Position numbers and translations under genes: made by a program
The notes under the pieces: generated by a model
The model's input: only the letters and a program-made list of their open reading frames with translations
Told to the model about the DNA's origin: nothing
Databases searched by the model: none
In this document: piece after piece, positions 9,749-18,348 of the stretch
Layout of the letters: every line of letters begins with the position of its first letter
Position numbering within the stretch: the stretch's first letter is position 1
DNA from: Gammaproteobacteria bacterium
Lineage (GTDB): Bacteria > Pseudomonadota > Gammaproteobacteria > Pseudomonadales > Pseudohongiellaceae
Direction of reading: 5' to 3'
Length of the DNA: 64,000 bases
Assembly: GCA_030682575.1 (NCBI GenBank)
Contig: JAUXNX010000031.1
Location: 124,001 to 188,000, forward strand

Positions 9749-10771
9749 TCACAGACTGGAGCTGAACGCGGCCAGCTCTTCGAGTTTCTGCAGCGCTGCG
9801 CCACTGCGCAGGATTGCCTGCGCCCGACTCACACCGCTGCCAATGTCGTTGACCAGATTCGCGGCGTAAATTGCTGCACCGGCATTCAGTGCCACGATGT
9901 CGGCCGCCGCCTCGTCTTGATAGGTGAGAGCACGGCGCACCATCGCCAGACTTTCCTGCGCGCTGCCAATTTGCAACATCGCATAACCGTCGCGACGACG
10001 GATGCCAAAGTCCTCCGGCTTGATGCTGTAATGCGTCACGCTGCCATTCTTCAATTCTCCCACGCGGGTGTCAGCTGAGATGCTGATCTCGTCGAGCCCT
10101 TCGTCGGACGACACCAGCAACACGTGTTCGCTGCCCAGGGTCTTGAGCACTTCCAGCATCACGTCGATCCAGTCGGCGCTGAACACGCCTAACACTTGAT
10201 TGGGGGCGGAAGCCGGATTGGTGAGCGGGCCAAGCAGATTGAAAATAGTACGCACACCGATCTCACGACGCGGACCACCAACATGCTTCATCGCACTGTG
10301 ATGCCCGGGTGCGAACATGAATCCAACACCCACTTCTTCGATACACCGTGCAACACCTTCCGGGCCAATGCTCAGCTTGACACCTGCTGCCTCCAGCAGA
10401 TCGGCACTGCCGCTCTTGCTGGTAGCACCACGATTGCCATGCTTGGCAACGCGCGCACCTGCACACGCGGCTACCATTGCGGCCGCCGTGGAAATATTGA
10501 ACGTATCGGTACCACTGCCACCGGTGCCACAGGTATCCACCAGATTTTTCTTGTCAGGAACATTCACCCGCGTCACCAGTTCACGCATCACGGTAGCGGC
10601 GCCGAGCAGTTCAGATGCACGTATCCCTTTCATTTGTAATGCCACCAGAAACGCGGCGATCTGTGCATCAGTGGCCTGCCCCGACATGATCTCGCGCATG
10701 AGCGTGATCATCTCCGGTGTGGCAATGTCCTTGCCCTGAGCAAGATGGCGAATGGCAGCTTTGATATCCAT
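9749..10771 (-). CDS. trpD: Anthranilate phosphoribosyltransferase
   Basis: Transfers phosphoribose from PRPP to anthranilate in tryptophan synthesis. The 340-residue length is standard. The PRPP-binding motif DTCGTGGSGTDTFNIST, KHGNRGATSKSGSADLLEAAG, MFAPGHHSAMKHV, and GPLTNPA are all present. The gene lies 26 bases after trpG on the same strand. Unlike enterics, trpG and trpD are separate genes, as in Pseudomonas. Confidence 0.97.
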   Translation of the reverse strand: MDIKAAIRHLAQGKDIATPEMITLMREIMSGQATDAQIAAFLVALQMKGIRASELLGAATVMRELVTRVNVPDKKNLVDTCGTGGSGTDTFNISTAAAMVAACAGARVAKHGNRGATSKSGSADLLEAAGVKLSIGPEGVARCIEEVGVGFMFAPGHHSAMKHVGGPRREIGVRTIFNLLGPLTNPASAPNQVLGVFSADWIDVMLEVLKTLGSEHVLLVSSDEGLDEISISADTRVGELKNGSVTHYSIKPEDFGIRRRDGYAMLQIGSAQESLAMVRRALTYQDEAAADIVALNAGAAIYAANLVNDIGSGVSRAQAILRSGAALQKLEELAAFSSSL

Positions 10772-10797
10772 TGTTTATTCCTGTTCTGTTCGTTCTG

Positions 10798-11379
10798 CTA
10801 GCGAGCGTCGAGAAAATTCTGCAGCAATTGATGACCGTGCTCACTGAGAATCGACTCTGGATGAAACTGCACGCCTTGTACTGCCAGAGTCTTGTGGCGC
10901 ACGCCCATGATCTCATCGAAATTGCCGTGCTCGTCCTGGGTCCACGCTGTGATTTCGAGACAATCGGGCAGAGTCCTGCTGTCGATGACAAGCGAATGAT
11001 AACGGGTAGCGGTAAAGGGATTGCTCAGATCAGAGAACACACCCTTGTTGTTGTGGTAAATATCCGAGAGCTTGCCGTGCATCACCTTCTTCGCACGGAT
11101 CACATCACCACCGAACGCCTGGCCGATGCCCTGATGACCCAGGCAGATGCCGAGCAGAGGAATCTTCCCGGCAAAGTGTTTGATCACAGCCACGGATATG
11201 CCCGCTTCGTTGGGCGTACACGGCCCAGGGGAGATGACAATCTGATCCGGGGCCATGACCTCAATGTCGGGGATAGTCAACGCATCGTTGCGATAGACCC
11301 GCACATCCACTCCCAACTCGCCCAGATACTGGACGATGTTGTAGGTAAACGAGTCGTAGTTGTCGATCATCAACAGCAT
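10798..11379 (-). CDS. trpG: Anthranilate synthase glutaminase subunit
   Basis: Class I glutamine amidotransferase that supplies ammonia to TrpE. The 193-residue protein shows the [14 protein letters not shown]-terminus, oxyanion region [12 protein letters not shown], catalytic cysteine in [12 protein letters not shown], and the His-Glu pair in [12 protein letters not shown] 11379 is chosen because GGAGGA lies 10 bases upstream; the frame is open 48 codons further but with unrelated residues. It could also serve folate synthesis as a PabA-type subunit, as some TrpG proteins do. trpE is not in this window. The ribosome binding site lies inside a predicted hairpin (listed separately). Confidence 0.95.
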   Translation of the reverse strand: MLLMIDNYDSFTYNIVQYLGELGVDVRVYRNDALTIPDIEVMAPDQIVISPGPCTPNEAGISVAVIKHFAGKIPLLGICLGHQGIGQAFGGDVIRAKKVMHGKLSDIYHNNKGVFSDLSNPFTATRYHSLVIDSRTLPDCLEITAWTQDEHGNFDEIMGVRHKTLAVQGVQFHPESILSEHGHQLLQNFLDAR

Positions 11380-11389
11380 TGGCGGGTTA

Positions 11390-11418
11390 TCCTCCGGGTT
11401 GGCCAAACGGCCGGAGGA
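11390..11418 (-). promoter_or_regulatory. Hairpin sequestering the trpG ribosome binding site
   Basis: A perfect 8-bp inverted repeat (TCCTCCGG at 11390-11397 and CCGGAGGA at 11411-11418) encloses a 13-base loop. On the minus-strand mRNA the 3' arm contains GGAGGA, the evident Shine-Dalgarno sequence 10 bases before the trpG start. Folding would hide that site. This is read directly from the sequence; any regulatory use is inference. There is no T-run, so it is not a classic terminator. Confidence 0.55.
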
Positions 11419-11575
11419 TTCTAGCATGGAAATCCGGGTTTGCCGTGCCCGCAGGTGCGTTGGCGACCACGTGAACTCACGGTACAACCGATAACTGTGA
11501 CCGCGCCGATGACTGACGATCAATCGTGCTGAGAAAATCCCGCTCAGCTCTTCCAGTGCAACGGAGACATCTTTG

Positions 11576-12322
11576 CTATGGCACGGTCACAACGATCGGA
11601 CTTCCCCGCGTGATGATCATGGTGTGTTCGTATTGTGCTGACAAATTACCTGCCCCACCTACCAGTGTCCAACCATCATCGGCCTCTTCCACCCAACGGC
11701 TTCTCGTTGAAAGGAAGGGTTCAATGGTGATGACCATGCCTTCCTTCAGGACGCGTTTATCGGCAGGGTCGTAATAGCCGGGAATGCTCTCCGGCTCTTC
11801 GTGCAGCGCTCGCCCGACACCGTGGCTGCCAAGATTCTCGATGATGCGGAACTTGTGTCTGCGTGCCACACGTTCGATCGCAGCTCCAATCCCGTTGAGT
11901 GGGCGTCCTGCCCGCGCCTGCTTCATGGCTTCTTCCAGCGCGGTGTGTGCCGCATGACAGAGGCGGGTTTTCAACGACGTTTCCGGAGGCACGATGCGCG
12001 TGCCACCCGTGTCGGCAAAATAACCGTTCAGCTCGGCCGAGACATCCACATTGACGATGTCCCCGCCAAGAATGATCCTGTCGCCAGGAATGCCGTGCGC
12101 GGCCTCCTCGTTGATACTGATACAGGTCGCTCCCGGAAAGCCATACGTCAACTGCGGCGCCGAACGCGCACCCGACTCCACCAACAGTTGCGCACCAATC
12201 GCATCCAGTTCCCTCGTTGTCATGCCGGGCTCGATCAACTCCAGCATCCGCTGCAGTGTTCGGGCCACAACCCGTCCTGTTTTTTGCAGCCCTTCTACAT
12301 CAGCCTGCGATTCAATGGTCAT
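11576..12322 (-). CDS. map: Methionine aminopeptidase, type I
   Basis: Dinuclear metalloprotease removing N-terminal methionine from new proteins. The 248-residue protein has the pita-bread fold ligands in order: [21 protein letters not shown] (two Asp), [12 protein letters not shown] (His), VITIEPFLS (Glu) and QYEHTMII (Glu). It lacks a SH3 or zinc-finger extension. It stands here away from rpsB-tsf, so it may be a second copy in the genome. It lies 196 bases upstream of trpG on the same strand. Confidence 0.94.
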   Translation of the reverse strand: MTIESQADVEGLQKTGRVVARTLQRMLELIEPGMTTRELDAIGAQLLVESGARSAPQLTYGFPGATCISINEEAAHGIPGDRIILGGDIVNVDVSAELNGYFADTGGTRIVPPETSLKTRLCHAAHTALEEAMKQARAGRPLNGIGAAIERVARRHKFRIIENLGSHGVGRALHEEPESIPGYYDPADKRVLKEGMVITIEPFLSTRSRWVEEADDGWTLVGGAGNLSAQYEHTMIITRGSPIVVTVP

Positions 12323-12377
12323 ACTTCATCCTTATTCTCATACAAGAAAACATTTGCATTTCACTATCGTACATCGC

Positions 12378-13034
12378 TCAAGCAGCATATCCATACACAG
12401 CAACATAGTGACACGCAGTGCCCAGCATGACGAACAGATGCCAGGTGAAATGTGCATAACGCACACGTGAACTGGCCGCGTAGAAAGCAACACCGACCGT
12501 GTAGGCAATGCCACCGGCGAGGAGCCATAACAATCCAGCAACCGGCACGTTGTCGAGCATCGGTTTGATTGCCACCAGAATCAGCCAGCCCATGAGCAGA
12601 AACAGCGCGTTGGACAGGCGTGGGTGGAACAACCGATTGGAGGACTTCAGCACTACTCCCACCAATGCCAGAGTCCACACCATCGCGCACAGTGTCCAAC
12701 CCCAGGGGCCGCGCAGCACTCCCAGTGTGAACGGTGTATAGGTCCCTGCTATCAGCACAAAGATCGCGGAATGCTCAATCACGCGCAGCACTTGCTTGAG
12801 TTTGCCGACGGGCAAGGCGTGGTAAAGAGAAGACGTCAGGTATTGAAAGACGATGGCAATCGCGAAAATGACAACGCCCACCATGAAGGCTGCATCGTCG
12901 AGTTCCGCCGCCCGCGTCAGAAGAAACGGCGACGCCACGAGCGCAGCTACCAGTCCCACACCGTGACTGATGCTGTTGGCCAGTTCCTCGCCACGCGTTT
13001 GTTCGCGTCGGTAGCGTGCTGTTGTAGCGTTCAT
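12378..13034 (-). CDS. Hemolysin III / PAQR family membrane protein
   Basis: A 218-residue polytopic protein with about seven transmembrane helices. Family signatures are RGEELANSISHGVG at the N-terminus, FQYLTSSLYHAL, VIEHSAIFVLIAGTYTPF with the conserved His, and HFTWHLFVMLGTACHYVAV near the C-terminus, which supplies the metal-site histidines of the progestin/adiponectin-receptor fold. The physiological role of bacterial members is not settled; the 'hemolysin' name comes from Bacillus cereus. The start overlaps the stop of the upstream GST-like gene (ATGA). Confidence 0.9.
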   Translation of the reverse strand: MNATTARYRREQTRGEELANSISHGVGLVAALVASPFLLTRAAELDDAAFMVGVVIFAIAIVFQYLTSSLYHALPVGKLKQVLRVIEHSAIFVLIAGTYTPFTLGVLRGPWGWTLCAMVWTLALVGVVLKSSNRLFHPRLSNALFLLMGWLILVAIKPMLDNVPVAGLLWLLAGGIAYTVGVAFYAASSRVRYAHFTWHLFVMLGTACHYVAVYGYAA

Positions 13035-13363
13035 TTCTTCATCAGCGCTGCATCAATCTGTTGCGCTCTCTGGGCGGCTGGACGTGTCTGCAGGCGCGCC
13101 GCACAGGCCTCGAATCCTGGCCGCTTCTCGACAGTGCCGAACATCATGCCCCAGGTGATGGCGGCGGCCTCGGTGACCACTGTGTTGCCATGCCTGATCG
13201 CCGGCACCTTGCCCATCGGATTGATTGCGAGGTACTCGGGAGCTTTCATCGTGGTGCCATAGTCCAGCACCACAGTGTCATAGGGAACACCGGTTTCTTC
13301 GAGTATCCAGCGCACAATTTGTCCGCGGGACTGAGGGTTGGTGTAGAAAGTCAAAGCTGTCAC
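13031..13363 (-). CDS. Glutathione S-transferase-like protein with internal deletion
   Basis: The first ~75 residues form a complete GST thioredoxin-fold domain (LTFYTNPQSRGQIVRWILEE, INPMGKVPAIRHG, TVVTEAAAI). The chain then jumps straight into what looks like the last ~40 residues of a GST (TWGMMFGTVEKRPGFEACAARLQTR). Family members are about 200 residues; here 110, so roughly 90 residues of the helical C-terminal domain seem missing without loss of frame. GTG 13363 follows AGGAG at good spacing; the longer frame upstream is not GST-like. It overlaps the hemolysin III gene by 4 bases. It may be a decaying gene or a reduced thiol-binding protein; activity is doubtful. Confidence 0.8.
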   Translation of the reverse strand: MTALTFYTNPQSRGQIVRWILEETGVPYDTVVLDYGTTMKAPEYLAINPMGKVPAIRHGNTVVTEAAAITWGMMFGTVEKRPGFEACAARLQTRPAAQRAQQIDAALMKK

Positions 13364-13526
13364 GGCAGTCTCCTGGATTGGCGAATTGGCTGAAACATAT
13401 CGGTTGCCATGAATTGTCGACCTGGTCGATTCCAGAGGCAAGGGTTCGATGCCATCCCATTGAGAATTTCCGCCTGCCTGTTGAGAACTTGCACAGCGTT
13501 CAATGTCACAGCATCGCTCACTTTCA

Positions 13527-13540
13527 TTGATGTATGTCAT
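13527..13540 (+). promoter_or_regulatory. Possible FNR/ANR box upstream of hemN
   Basis: TTGAT-GTAT-GTCAT matches the FNR/ANR consensus TTGAT-N4-ATCAA at 8 of 10 defined positions, with a perfect left half. It lies 60-73 bases before the hemN start and the anr/fnr gene is immediately downstream of hemN. hemN is ANR-controlled in Pseudomonas (known); the site here is a by-eye match only. Confidence 0.35.
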
Positions 13541-13599
13541 GGCACTCAGTAGTGGCTGCACTAAACTGCCGCCCTATGCACCTACCACAGCCTGCCATC

Positions 13600-15033
13600 A
13601 TGAACCACCAAATTGACAGCTATCAGCTCAACACCATGCTCTCCTCTGCACGCATCGGCGAGTTGCTGAAGAAATATGACAGGTCTGGACCGCGTTACAC
13701 ATCTTACCCACCCGCTACCGAATTCAAGACATTAACAGCGCAGGTCTACCTTGATGCCCTGCTGCAGCGGGGCTATGCAGCACTGCCCAGCGATCCGATC
13801 TCCGTCTATATCCATATTCCGTTCTGCAGTACACCCTGCTTTTATTGTGGCTGCAACAAAGTCATCACCCGCAACCCCTCTGCAGTACGCAAGTATCTCG
13901 ATCATCTTCGCAAGGAGATGGCACTGTTGCGGCTGCAAACCAATCTGCATCAGCGGCCCGTCACCCAACTTCATCTGGGAGGGGGAACACCGACTTTTCT
14001 GGACGATGCAGAGATGACAGAGTTGATTCATCACACGTCTCACTATTTCAATCTGGTCAATCATGCCGACCGGGATTATTCCGTCGAAGTCGATCCGCGC
14101 ACTGTCAATCTTGCGCGCATACAACTGCTGCGCGGACTGGGCTTCAATCGCATAAGTCTGGGTGTTCAGGACTTTGATGATGACGTGCAATGTGCCATCA
14201 ATCGGCAGCAATCAGTTGCATCAATCAGCGCGCTGGTCAGCGCCATTCGCATTTGCGGCTTTCGATCGCTGAATTTCGATCTGATCTATGGCCTGCCTCT
14301 GCAAACACTGGAGTCCATCGACGAAACCCTGCGCCACGTCATCGCACTGTCCCCTGATCGCATCAGCTACTACAACTATGCGCACCTGCCTGAGCGCTTT
14401 CCCGCGCAAAGAGCCATCCGCGCCGAAGATATCCCCTCTGCCAGTGTGAAACTGCAGATGCTGACTACCATTATCGGTACACTGACAGCAGCGGGGTACG
14501 AATACATTGGTATCGATCACTTTGTGAAGAAGGATGATCCGCTTGCTCGGGCGCAGGCAGAAGGCAAGTTATGTCGCAACTTCCAGGGTTACTCCGTTGA
14601 GAAGTCGCAGGAATTGGTTGGCCTGGGCGTATCCTCCATCAGCAGCACGGGGTTTGTGTTTGCTCAGAATGCCGTGCAGTTGGAACGCTATTATCAGGCA
14701 CTTGACGCAAACCAATTGCCCATTGAACGAGGCTTGGTGTCAAAACTGGAAGATGTTCTGCGCCGCGAGATCATTCAACAATTGACCTGCTACAGATCCC
14801 TGAATATCGACGCCATCGAAAAAGAGTTCAACATCGACTTCGCACAGCATTTCAGCGCGACGCTGCACGAGTTGGAGCAGTTCGAGCGTGACGGTCTGAT
14901 CAGGTGGGTTGATCCGAAGCATATGACAGTCACTACCGAAGGCACCCTACTGCTACGTAATCTCTGTATGGCGTTTGATGAGTATCTACAGAGAAGCACC
15001 CCCCTCAGGCCATTGTTTTCCCGCGCCATATAG
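13600..15033 (+). CDS. hemN: Oxygen-independent coproporphyrinogen III oxidase
   Basis: Radical-SAM enzyme decarboxylating coproporphyrinogen III to protoporphyrinogen IX without oxygen. The cluster motif is CSTPCFYCGC; other family motifs are KYDRSGPRYTSYP, QLHLGGGTPTFL, SVEVDPRT, RISLGVQDFD, FDLIYGLPLQT and YSYNYAHLPE-like text (YYNYAHLPERFPAQR). The start is uncertain: ATG 13600 gives 477 residues and ATG 13636 (MLSSARIGELL) gives 465, nearer the E. coli 457; ATG 13576 is also open. None has a clear ribosome binding site. It is followed 91 bases later by anr, the common hemN-anr pair. Confidence 0.95.
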   Translation: MNHQIDSYQLNTMLSSARIGELLKKYDRSGPRYTSYPPATEFKTLTAQVYLDALLQRGYAALPSDPISVYIHIPFCSTPCFYCGCNKVITRNPSAVRKYLDHLRKEMALLRLQTNLHQRPVTQLHLGGGTPTFLDDAEMTELIHHTSHYFNLVNHADRDYSVEVDPRTVNLARIQLLRGLGFNRISLGVQDFDDDVQCAINRQQSVASISALVSAIRICGFRSLNFDLIYGLPLQTLESIDETLRHVIALSPDRISYYNYAHLPERFPAQRAIRAEDIPSASVKLQMLTTIIGTLTAAGYEYIGIDHFVKKDDPLARAQAEGKLCRNFQGYSVEKSQELVGLGVSSISSTGFVFAQNAVQLERYYQALDANQLPIERGLVSKLEDVLRREIIQQLTCYRSLNIDAIEKEFNIDFAQHFSATLHELEQFERDGLIRWVDPKHMTVTTEGTLLLRNLCMAFDEYLQRSTPLRPLFSRAI

Positions 15034-15124
15034 CCTCTTTTGTGAATGGAAATAGTCGTTGCCCGGGGAGGGCAATTAGCGTGACAATAGGCGCCACAAC
15101 CTCTATCCATCCCGGGGCAGCAAT

Positions 15125-15904
15125 GTGAAAGCAATCAACGAGGCTATTACAACCGATTCAGGTATGCAGTCGCGCGCACGGGTATGCCATACGAATCCTG
15201 GCATTTCATGTGGCGACTGCCGACTGGGCGAGCTGTGCCTGCCCATTGCGCTGGACGCTCAGGAGATCACCCGCCTGGACGAAATCGTCAAGCGCGGTCG
15301 TGCTCTGAGCAAAGGAGATTATCTCTATCGCGAAGGTGATGTGTTCAATGCCATCTACGCCATTCGCGCAGGCAGCTTCAAGACCTTCAAGAGCACTTGG
15401 GAAGGTGACGAGCAGGTCACAGGCCTGTTCCTGCCCGGAGAGATCGTCGGCATGGATGGAATAAGCAGCAATCGACATGGAAATTCTGCCATCGCGCTGG
15501 AGACCGGCTCTTTCTGCGAAATCCCTTTCCACCAGTTGGAAGAGCTGAGTGCCAGGATTCCCTCTCTGCAAGGGCGTTTCTTCCGGTTGATGGGACAGGA
15601 GATTGTGAAGGACCAACAGATGCTCACGATGTTGAGCAGTAACGATGCAGAAGAGCGCGTTGCCGCGCTGCTGCTGAGCATCTCCAGTCGTAACCACCGC
15701 CGCAAACTCTCAGCAACGCAGTTCCGCCTGCCCATGACCCGTGCAGAGATCGGCAGCTATCTGGGTATTACTCTGGAAACAGTCAGCCGTGTCTTCAGTC
15801 GTCTGCAGAAGCAGAATATTCTGACCGTGGACAACAAGGAAATTCATGTGTTGGATATGGCCGCCCTGAAAGGGGTGGCCCGCGTCAAACCTGCCGACTG
15901 CTGA
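15125..15904 (+). CDS. anr: FNR/ANR-type oxygen-sensing transcription regulator
   Basis: A CRP-family regulator with the Fe-S ligands of FNR: C29, C32 and C38 in CGDCRLGELC, and C131 in SFCEIPF, matching the four E. coli ligands in order and spacing. The cNMP-binding-type beta barrel follows, then a dimerisation helix, and the winged helix TRAEIGSYLGITLETVSRVF carries the E..SR contacts of FNR. Length is 259 with GTG 15125; ATG 15164 is an alternative. Probable targets include hemN just upstream. A 6-bp inverted repeat (TTGCCC / GGGCAA, 15060-15076) lies between the genes. Confidence 0.95.
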   Translation: MKAINEAITTDSGMQSRARVCHTNPGISCGDCRLGELCLPIALDAQEITRLDEIVKRGRALSKGDYLYREGDVFNAIYAIRAGSFKTFKSTWEGDEQVTGLFLPGEIVGMDGISSNRHGNSAIALETGSFCEIPFHQLEELSARIPSLQGRFFRLMGQEIVKDQQMLTMLSSNDAEERVAALLLSISSRNHRRKLSATQFRLPMTRAEIGSYLGITLETVSRVFSRLQKQNILTVDNKEIHVLDMAALKGVARVKPADC

Positions 15905-16022
15905 TCCTCCCCAGACTTTGTACCAACGCTGCCATTTGATGATCTATGTCAATGGCAGCACCAGTGCACTGGGTTAACCTTCTCCCCGACATGAAGACCA
16001 ACCTCGTTCGTTTGGTTTGCTT

Positions 16023-16054
16023 GGCCGGGCAGTCTCTGCCCGGCCGCTTTTTTT
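16023..16054 (+). terminator. Rho-independent terminator after anr
   Basis: A perfect 10-bp stem (GGCCGGGCAG / CTGCCCGGCC) with a 3-base loop is followed by GC and seven T residues. It lies 118 bases after the anr stop and ends just before the 3' end of the convergent NHL gene. A second imperfect hairpin (GCTGCCATT / AATGGCAGC, 15928-15959) sits between the stop and this terminator. Confidence 0.92.
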
Positions 16055-16075
16055 GAGGGCAGATAGTCCGCTGAA

Positions 16076-17233
16076 TCAATCGATCAGACGCGGAATGAAC
16101 TTGGTAAGCCCCTGTACCGGACCCACCTCGCCACCATAAACAGTCCCATCCGCCGCCACTGCAACCCCCTCACCCATCGCCCCAATACCGCCCATGCCCG
16201 TAGGTCTTTCAGAGTTGTGTTCCGGGATGAAATACAGAACCTCACCGGTACGGGCATTGCCCACACGCAGCCCCTTGCGCCAACCGGGGTTGTAGTTCTG
16301 GTCCGATTCGGAATCGATGGCATAGAGCATGTCGTTCGCGTCAATGTAGAGTCCGCTGATGCGGCTGAACTGATACCAGGTATCGATGTGCCCCCCTTGC
16401 TGATCGAAAATCTGGATGCGGCGATTGCCACGGTCTGCCACGAACAGCCGACCCTGGGAGTCCATGGCCAGCGAGTGAGGTGAGCGCAATTGGCCATCCT
16501 CGAAGCCCCATTCGCCAAAACTCATGATGAATGTGCCATCCGGCGCGAACTTGGAAATACGGCTCTTGGAGTTCGGTCCAGGCTCGTCCTGAAACTGTGC
16601 TCCATGAGTCTCTGCCACAAAGATACTGCCATCGGGAGCGATCAACACATCGTTGGGCTCAGTGAAATGCGTGGGCGGATCGCCGGCTTCGCCCGCAGTA
16701 CCCAGCGTCAGCAGCAGTTGGCCAGTAGGGCTGAATTTCAGAACAGTATGGCCTTTGCCAGCAGCAGCAGGATTTGCAGCCAATTCCGCAGCATTGGCAG
16801 AGCGCGCATCCACCACCCAAACATTGCCTTCACGATCCACGTCCATCCCGTGCGGCCAAAGAATGAGACCCGCACCGAAGCTCAGAACAGGATTGCCATC
16901 CTTGTCCAGTTTCACAATCGGGTCCACGGTAGAATTGGCGCAAGAGTTGGCTCCGCAGCGATCGCCCACCCACAGACTCTCACCGTCGATATCGATATTG
17001 ATGGCGCTCACTGAACCCCAGGTTCTGCCTGCCGGCGGCGTGCCCCAATTACGCACTGTCTCGTAAGGGTTAGGCAGATTGTTCACCGGAGTGACATTCG
17101 CATGCTCGGCAGGGCCTCGTGCGCCAGCCTGGGCAAACACGATGCCTGGCAGGGCAGCAAGCAATGCGCCCGCCAGCGCCTTACGCAGCAGGCCATTTGA
17201 TTCAGCGTGGATCTTGTTCTTGTGCATGATCAA
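16076..17233 (-). CDS. Exported NHL-repeat beta-propeller protein
   Basis: A 385-residue protein with a Sec signal peptide (KALAGALLAALPGIVFAQA, cleavage near residue 35). The rest is built of NHL-type repeats: WPHGMDVDREGNVWVVDAR, FTEPNDVLIAPDGSIFVAETHG, RSPHSLAMDSQGRLFVADRGNRRIQIF. The pattern resembles peptidyl-alpha-hydroxyglycine alpha-amidating lyase-like proteins, but substrate and activity cannot be judged from sequence alone. It is probably periplasmic. It is convergent with anr and shares the 16023-16054 terminator region. Confidence 0.8.
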   Translation of the reverse strand: MIMHKNKIHAESNGLLRKALAGALLAALPGIVFAQAGARGPAEHANVTPVNNLPNPYETVRNWGTPPAGRTWGSVSAINIDIDGESLWVGDRCGANSCANSTVDPIVKLDKDGNPVLSFGAGLILWPHGMDVDREGNVWVVDARSANAAELAANPAAAGKGHTVLKFSPTGQLLLTLGTAGEAGDPPTHFTEPNDVLIAPDGSIFVAETHGAQFQDEPGPNSKSRISKFAPDGTFIMSFGEWGFEDGQLRSPHSLAMDSQGRLFVADRGNRRIQIFDQQGGHIDTWYQFSRISGLYIDANDMLYAIDSESDQNYNPGWRKGLRVGNARTGEVLYFIPEHNSERPTGMGGIGAMGEGVAVAADGTVYGGEVGPVQGLTKFIPRLID

Positions 17234-17368
17234 CCTCGACTCTCAATACATGTGATGGGCTTGACGACTGCGCCCCTGAACGCTTCAACTGAACGCGAAA
17301 AGTGGGCGCGTGAAGTGTGCAGAACATGAACTTTTGAAGGAGGAAAGTCAACTCGGGAGACGAACGGA

Positions 17369-17578
17369 CTACGTTCTCTTGCGCTTGTTGTGTTCGTTCA
17401 GTTCCAGAAATACAGCAAGCTCTTTCTCCGCCCAGGCCTTGGCATCCGCTTCTGTCACAAACCCATCCTGAGTCTTGGATACCACAGATTTTTTCGCGGA
17501 AGCGCGGCGCACAATCTCGGCCTTCCAGGTGCCGTCGGCTTCAATCACTCGCATGTCGTACTTTCTGCTCTTGGGCAT
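17369..17578 (-). CDS. DUF3622 family small protein
   Basis: A basic 69-residue protein: YDMRVIEADGTWKAEIVRR followed by SKTQDGFVTEADAKAWAEKEL. This matches the DUF3622 pattern as I remember it, found in marine and pseudomonad gammaproteobacteria. No function is known. It stands alone on the minus strand between the NHL gene and the RNA methyltransferase, 31 bases after the latter's stop. Confidence 0.75.
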   Translation of the reverse strand: MPKSRKYDMRVIEADGTWKAEIVRRASAKKSVVSKTQDGFVTEADAKAWAEKELAVFLELNEHNKRKRT

Positions 17579-17609
17579 TGTTCTGTTGTCCTTCGGGTAA
17601 AGTGATAAA

Positions 17610-18347
17610 TCAGGAATTGCGATTCAATTCGTACACACACATGTTCACCACAGAGGCGAGGTTAAGCGACTCGATCACGCCACTGCCAGCAATCGCGAAT
17701 GGCTGTGCACCGAGGTTCTCCAGTGCCGTGCGCGGAATACCGCGCGCTTCGTTGCCAAACACGTAACAATCAAACTTTCGGAACGCTGCAGCGCTCACAC
17801 TGCTGCCTTCCATATCAAGACAGGCAATGCGGCTGAAGCGCTCTGTCAGCAGTTCCAACGCAACATCCACTTCAACAGGTACGTGAAAAATTGCGCCCAT
17901 GCTGGCGCGCACGACTTTCGGATTGAACGGATCAACACTGTCCGGGCTGAGCAGACAGCGAATGTTGCCAAACCAGGCAAGTGTACGCAGCACAGTGCCG
18001 AGATTGCCGGGATCCTGGATTTCGTGCAGATAAATCGTGCGCTCACGCGCTGTAGGGGGCGTCGCCAATAGCGCACTCATCGGCACCAGCGCGATGATTC
18101 CCTGGGGCGTTGTCGTGTCGGATATTTGCGCCATCTGCTTTGCGCTGATCAGATGCGTCTTCAAATCCGTGCGCCAGTGCTCATAGCGCTCCGTGATGTA
18201 CAGCTCGCTGGATTGCAGCGCTTCGTTGTGCTGCGCGGCCTTCTCCAACTCCTGCACGAGATGTTCGCCCTCGGCGAGAAAAAAACCGAACTCGCTGCGG
18301 TATTTCTTTTGCTGGAGTTTCTTGATGTCATCAAGATTCAGACGCAT
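17610..18347 (-). CDS. TrmH/SpoU family RNA 2'-O-methyltransferase
   Basis: SPOUT-class enzyme of 245 residues. The N-terminal substrate-binding domain (LQQKKYRSEFGFFLAEGEHLV) precedes the knotted catalytic domain with motif 1 HEIQDPGNLGTVLRT (catalytic Asn/Arg region), motif 2 YVFGNEARGIPR and motif 3 IESLNLASVVNMCVYEL. ATG 18347 follows GGAG at 18357-18360 and lies one base after the stop of the upstream gene, so the two are probably co-translated. The exact rRNA or tRNA target is not evident; RlmB-like or YsgA-like are both possible. Confidence 0.88.
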   Translation of the reverse strand: MRLNLDDIKKLQQKKYRSEFGFFLAEGEHLVQELEKAAQHNEALQSSELYITERYEHWRTDLKTHLISAKQMAQISDTTTPQGIIALVPMSALLATPPTARERTIYLHEIQDPGNLGTVLRTLAWFGNIRCLLSPDSVDPFNPKVVRASMGAIFHVPVEVDVALELLTERFSRIACLDMEGSSVSAAAFRKFDCYVFGNEARGIPRTALENLGAQPFAIAGSGVIESLNLASVVNMCVYELNRNS

Positions 18348-18348
18348 A

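Noticed and set aside
11380-11575. trp attenuator with Trp-rich leader peptide upstream of trpG
   Set aside because: Only one Trp codon is seen in the in-frame upstream stretch and no terminator/antiterminator pair with a T-run was found; only the ribosome-site hairpin remains.
15935-15951. TTGAT...GTCAA downstream of anr as an FNR box
   Set aside because: The half-sites are 7 bases apart instead of 4 and the sequence is better explained as the loop part of a hairpin after the gene.
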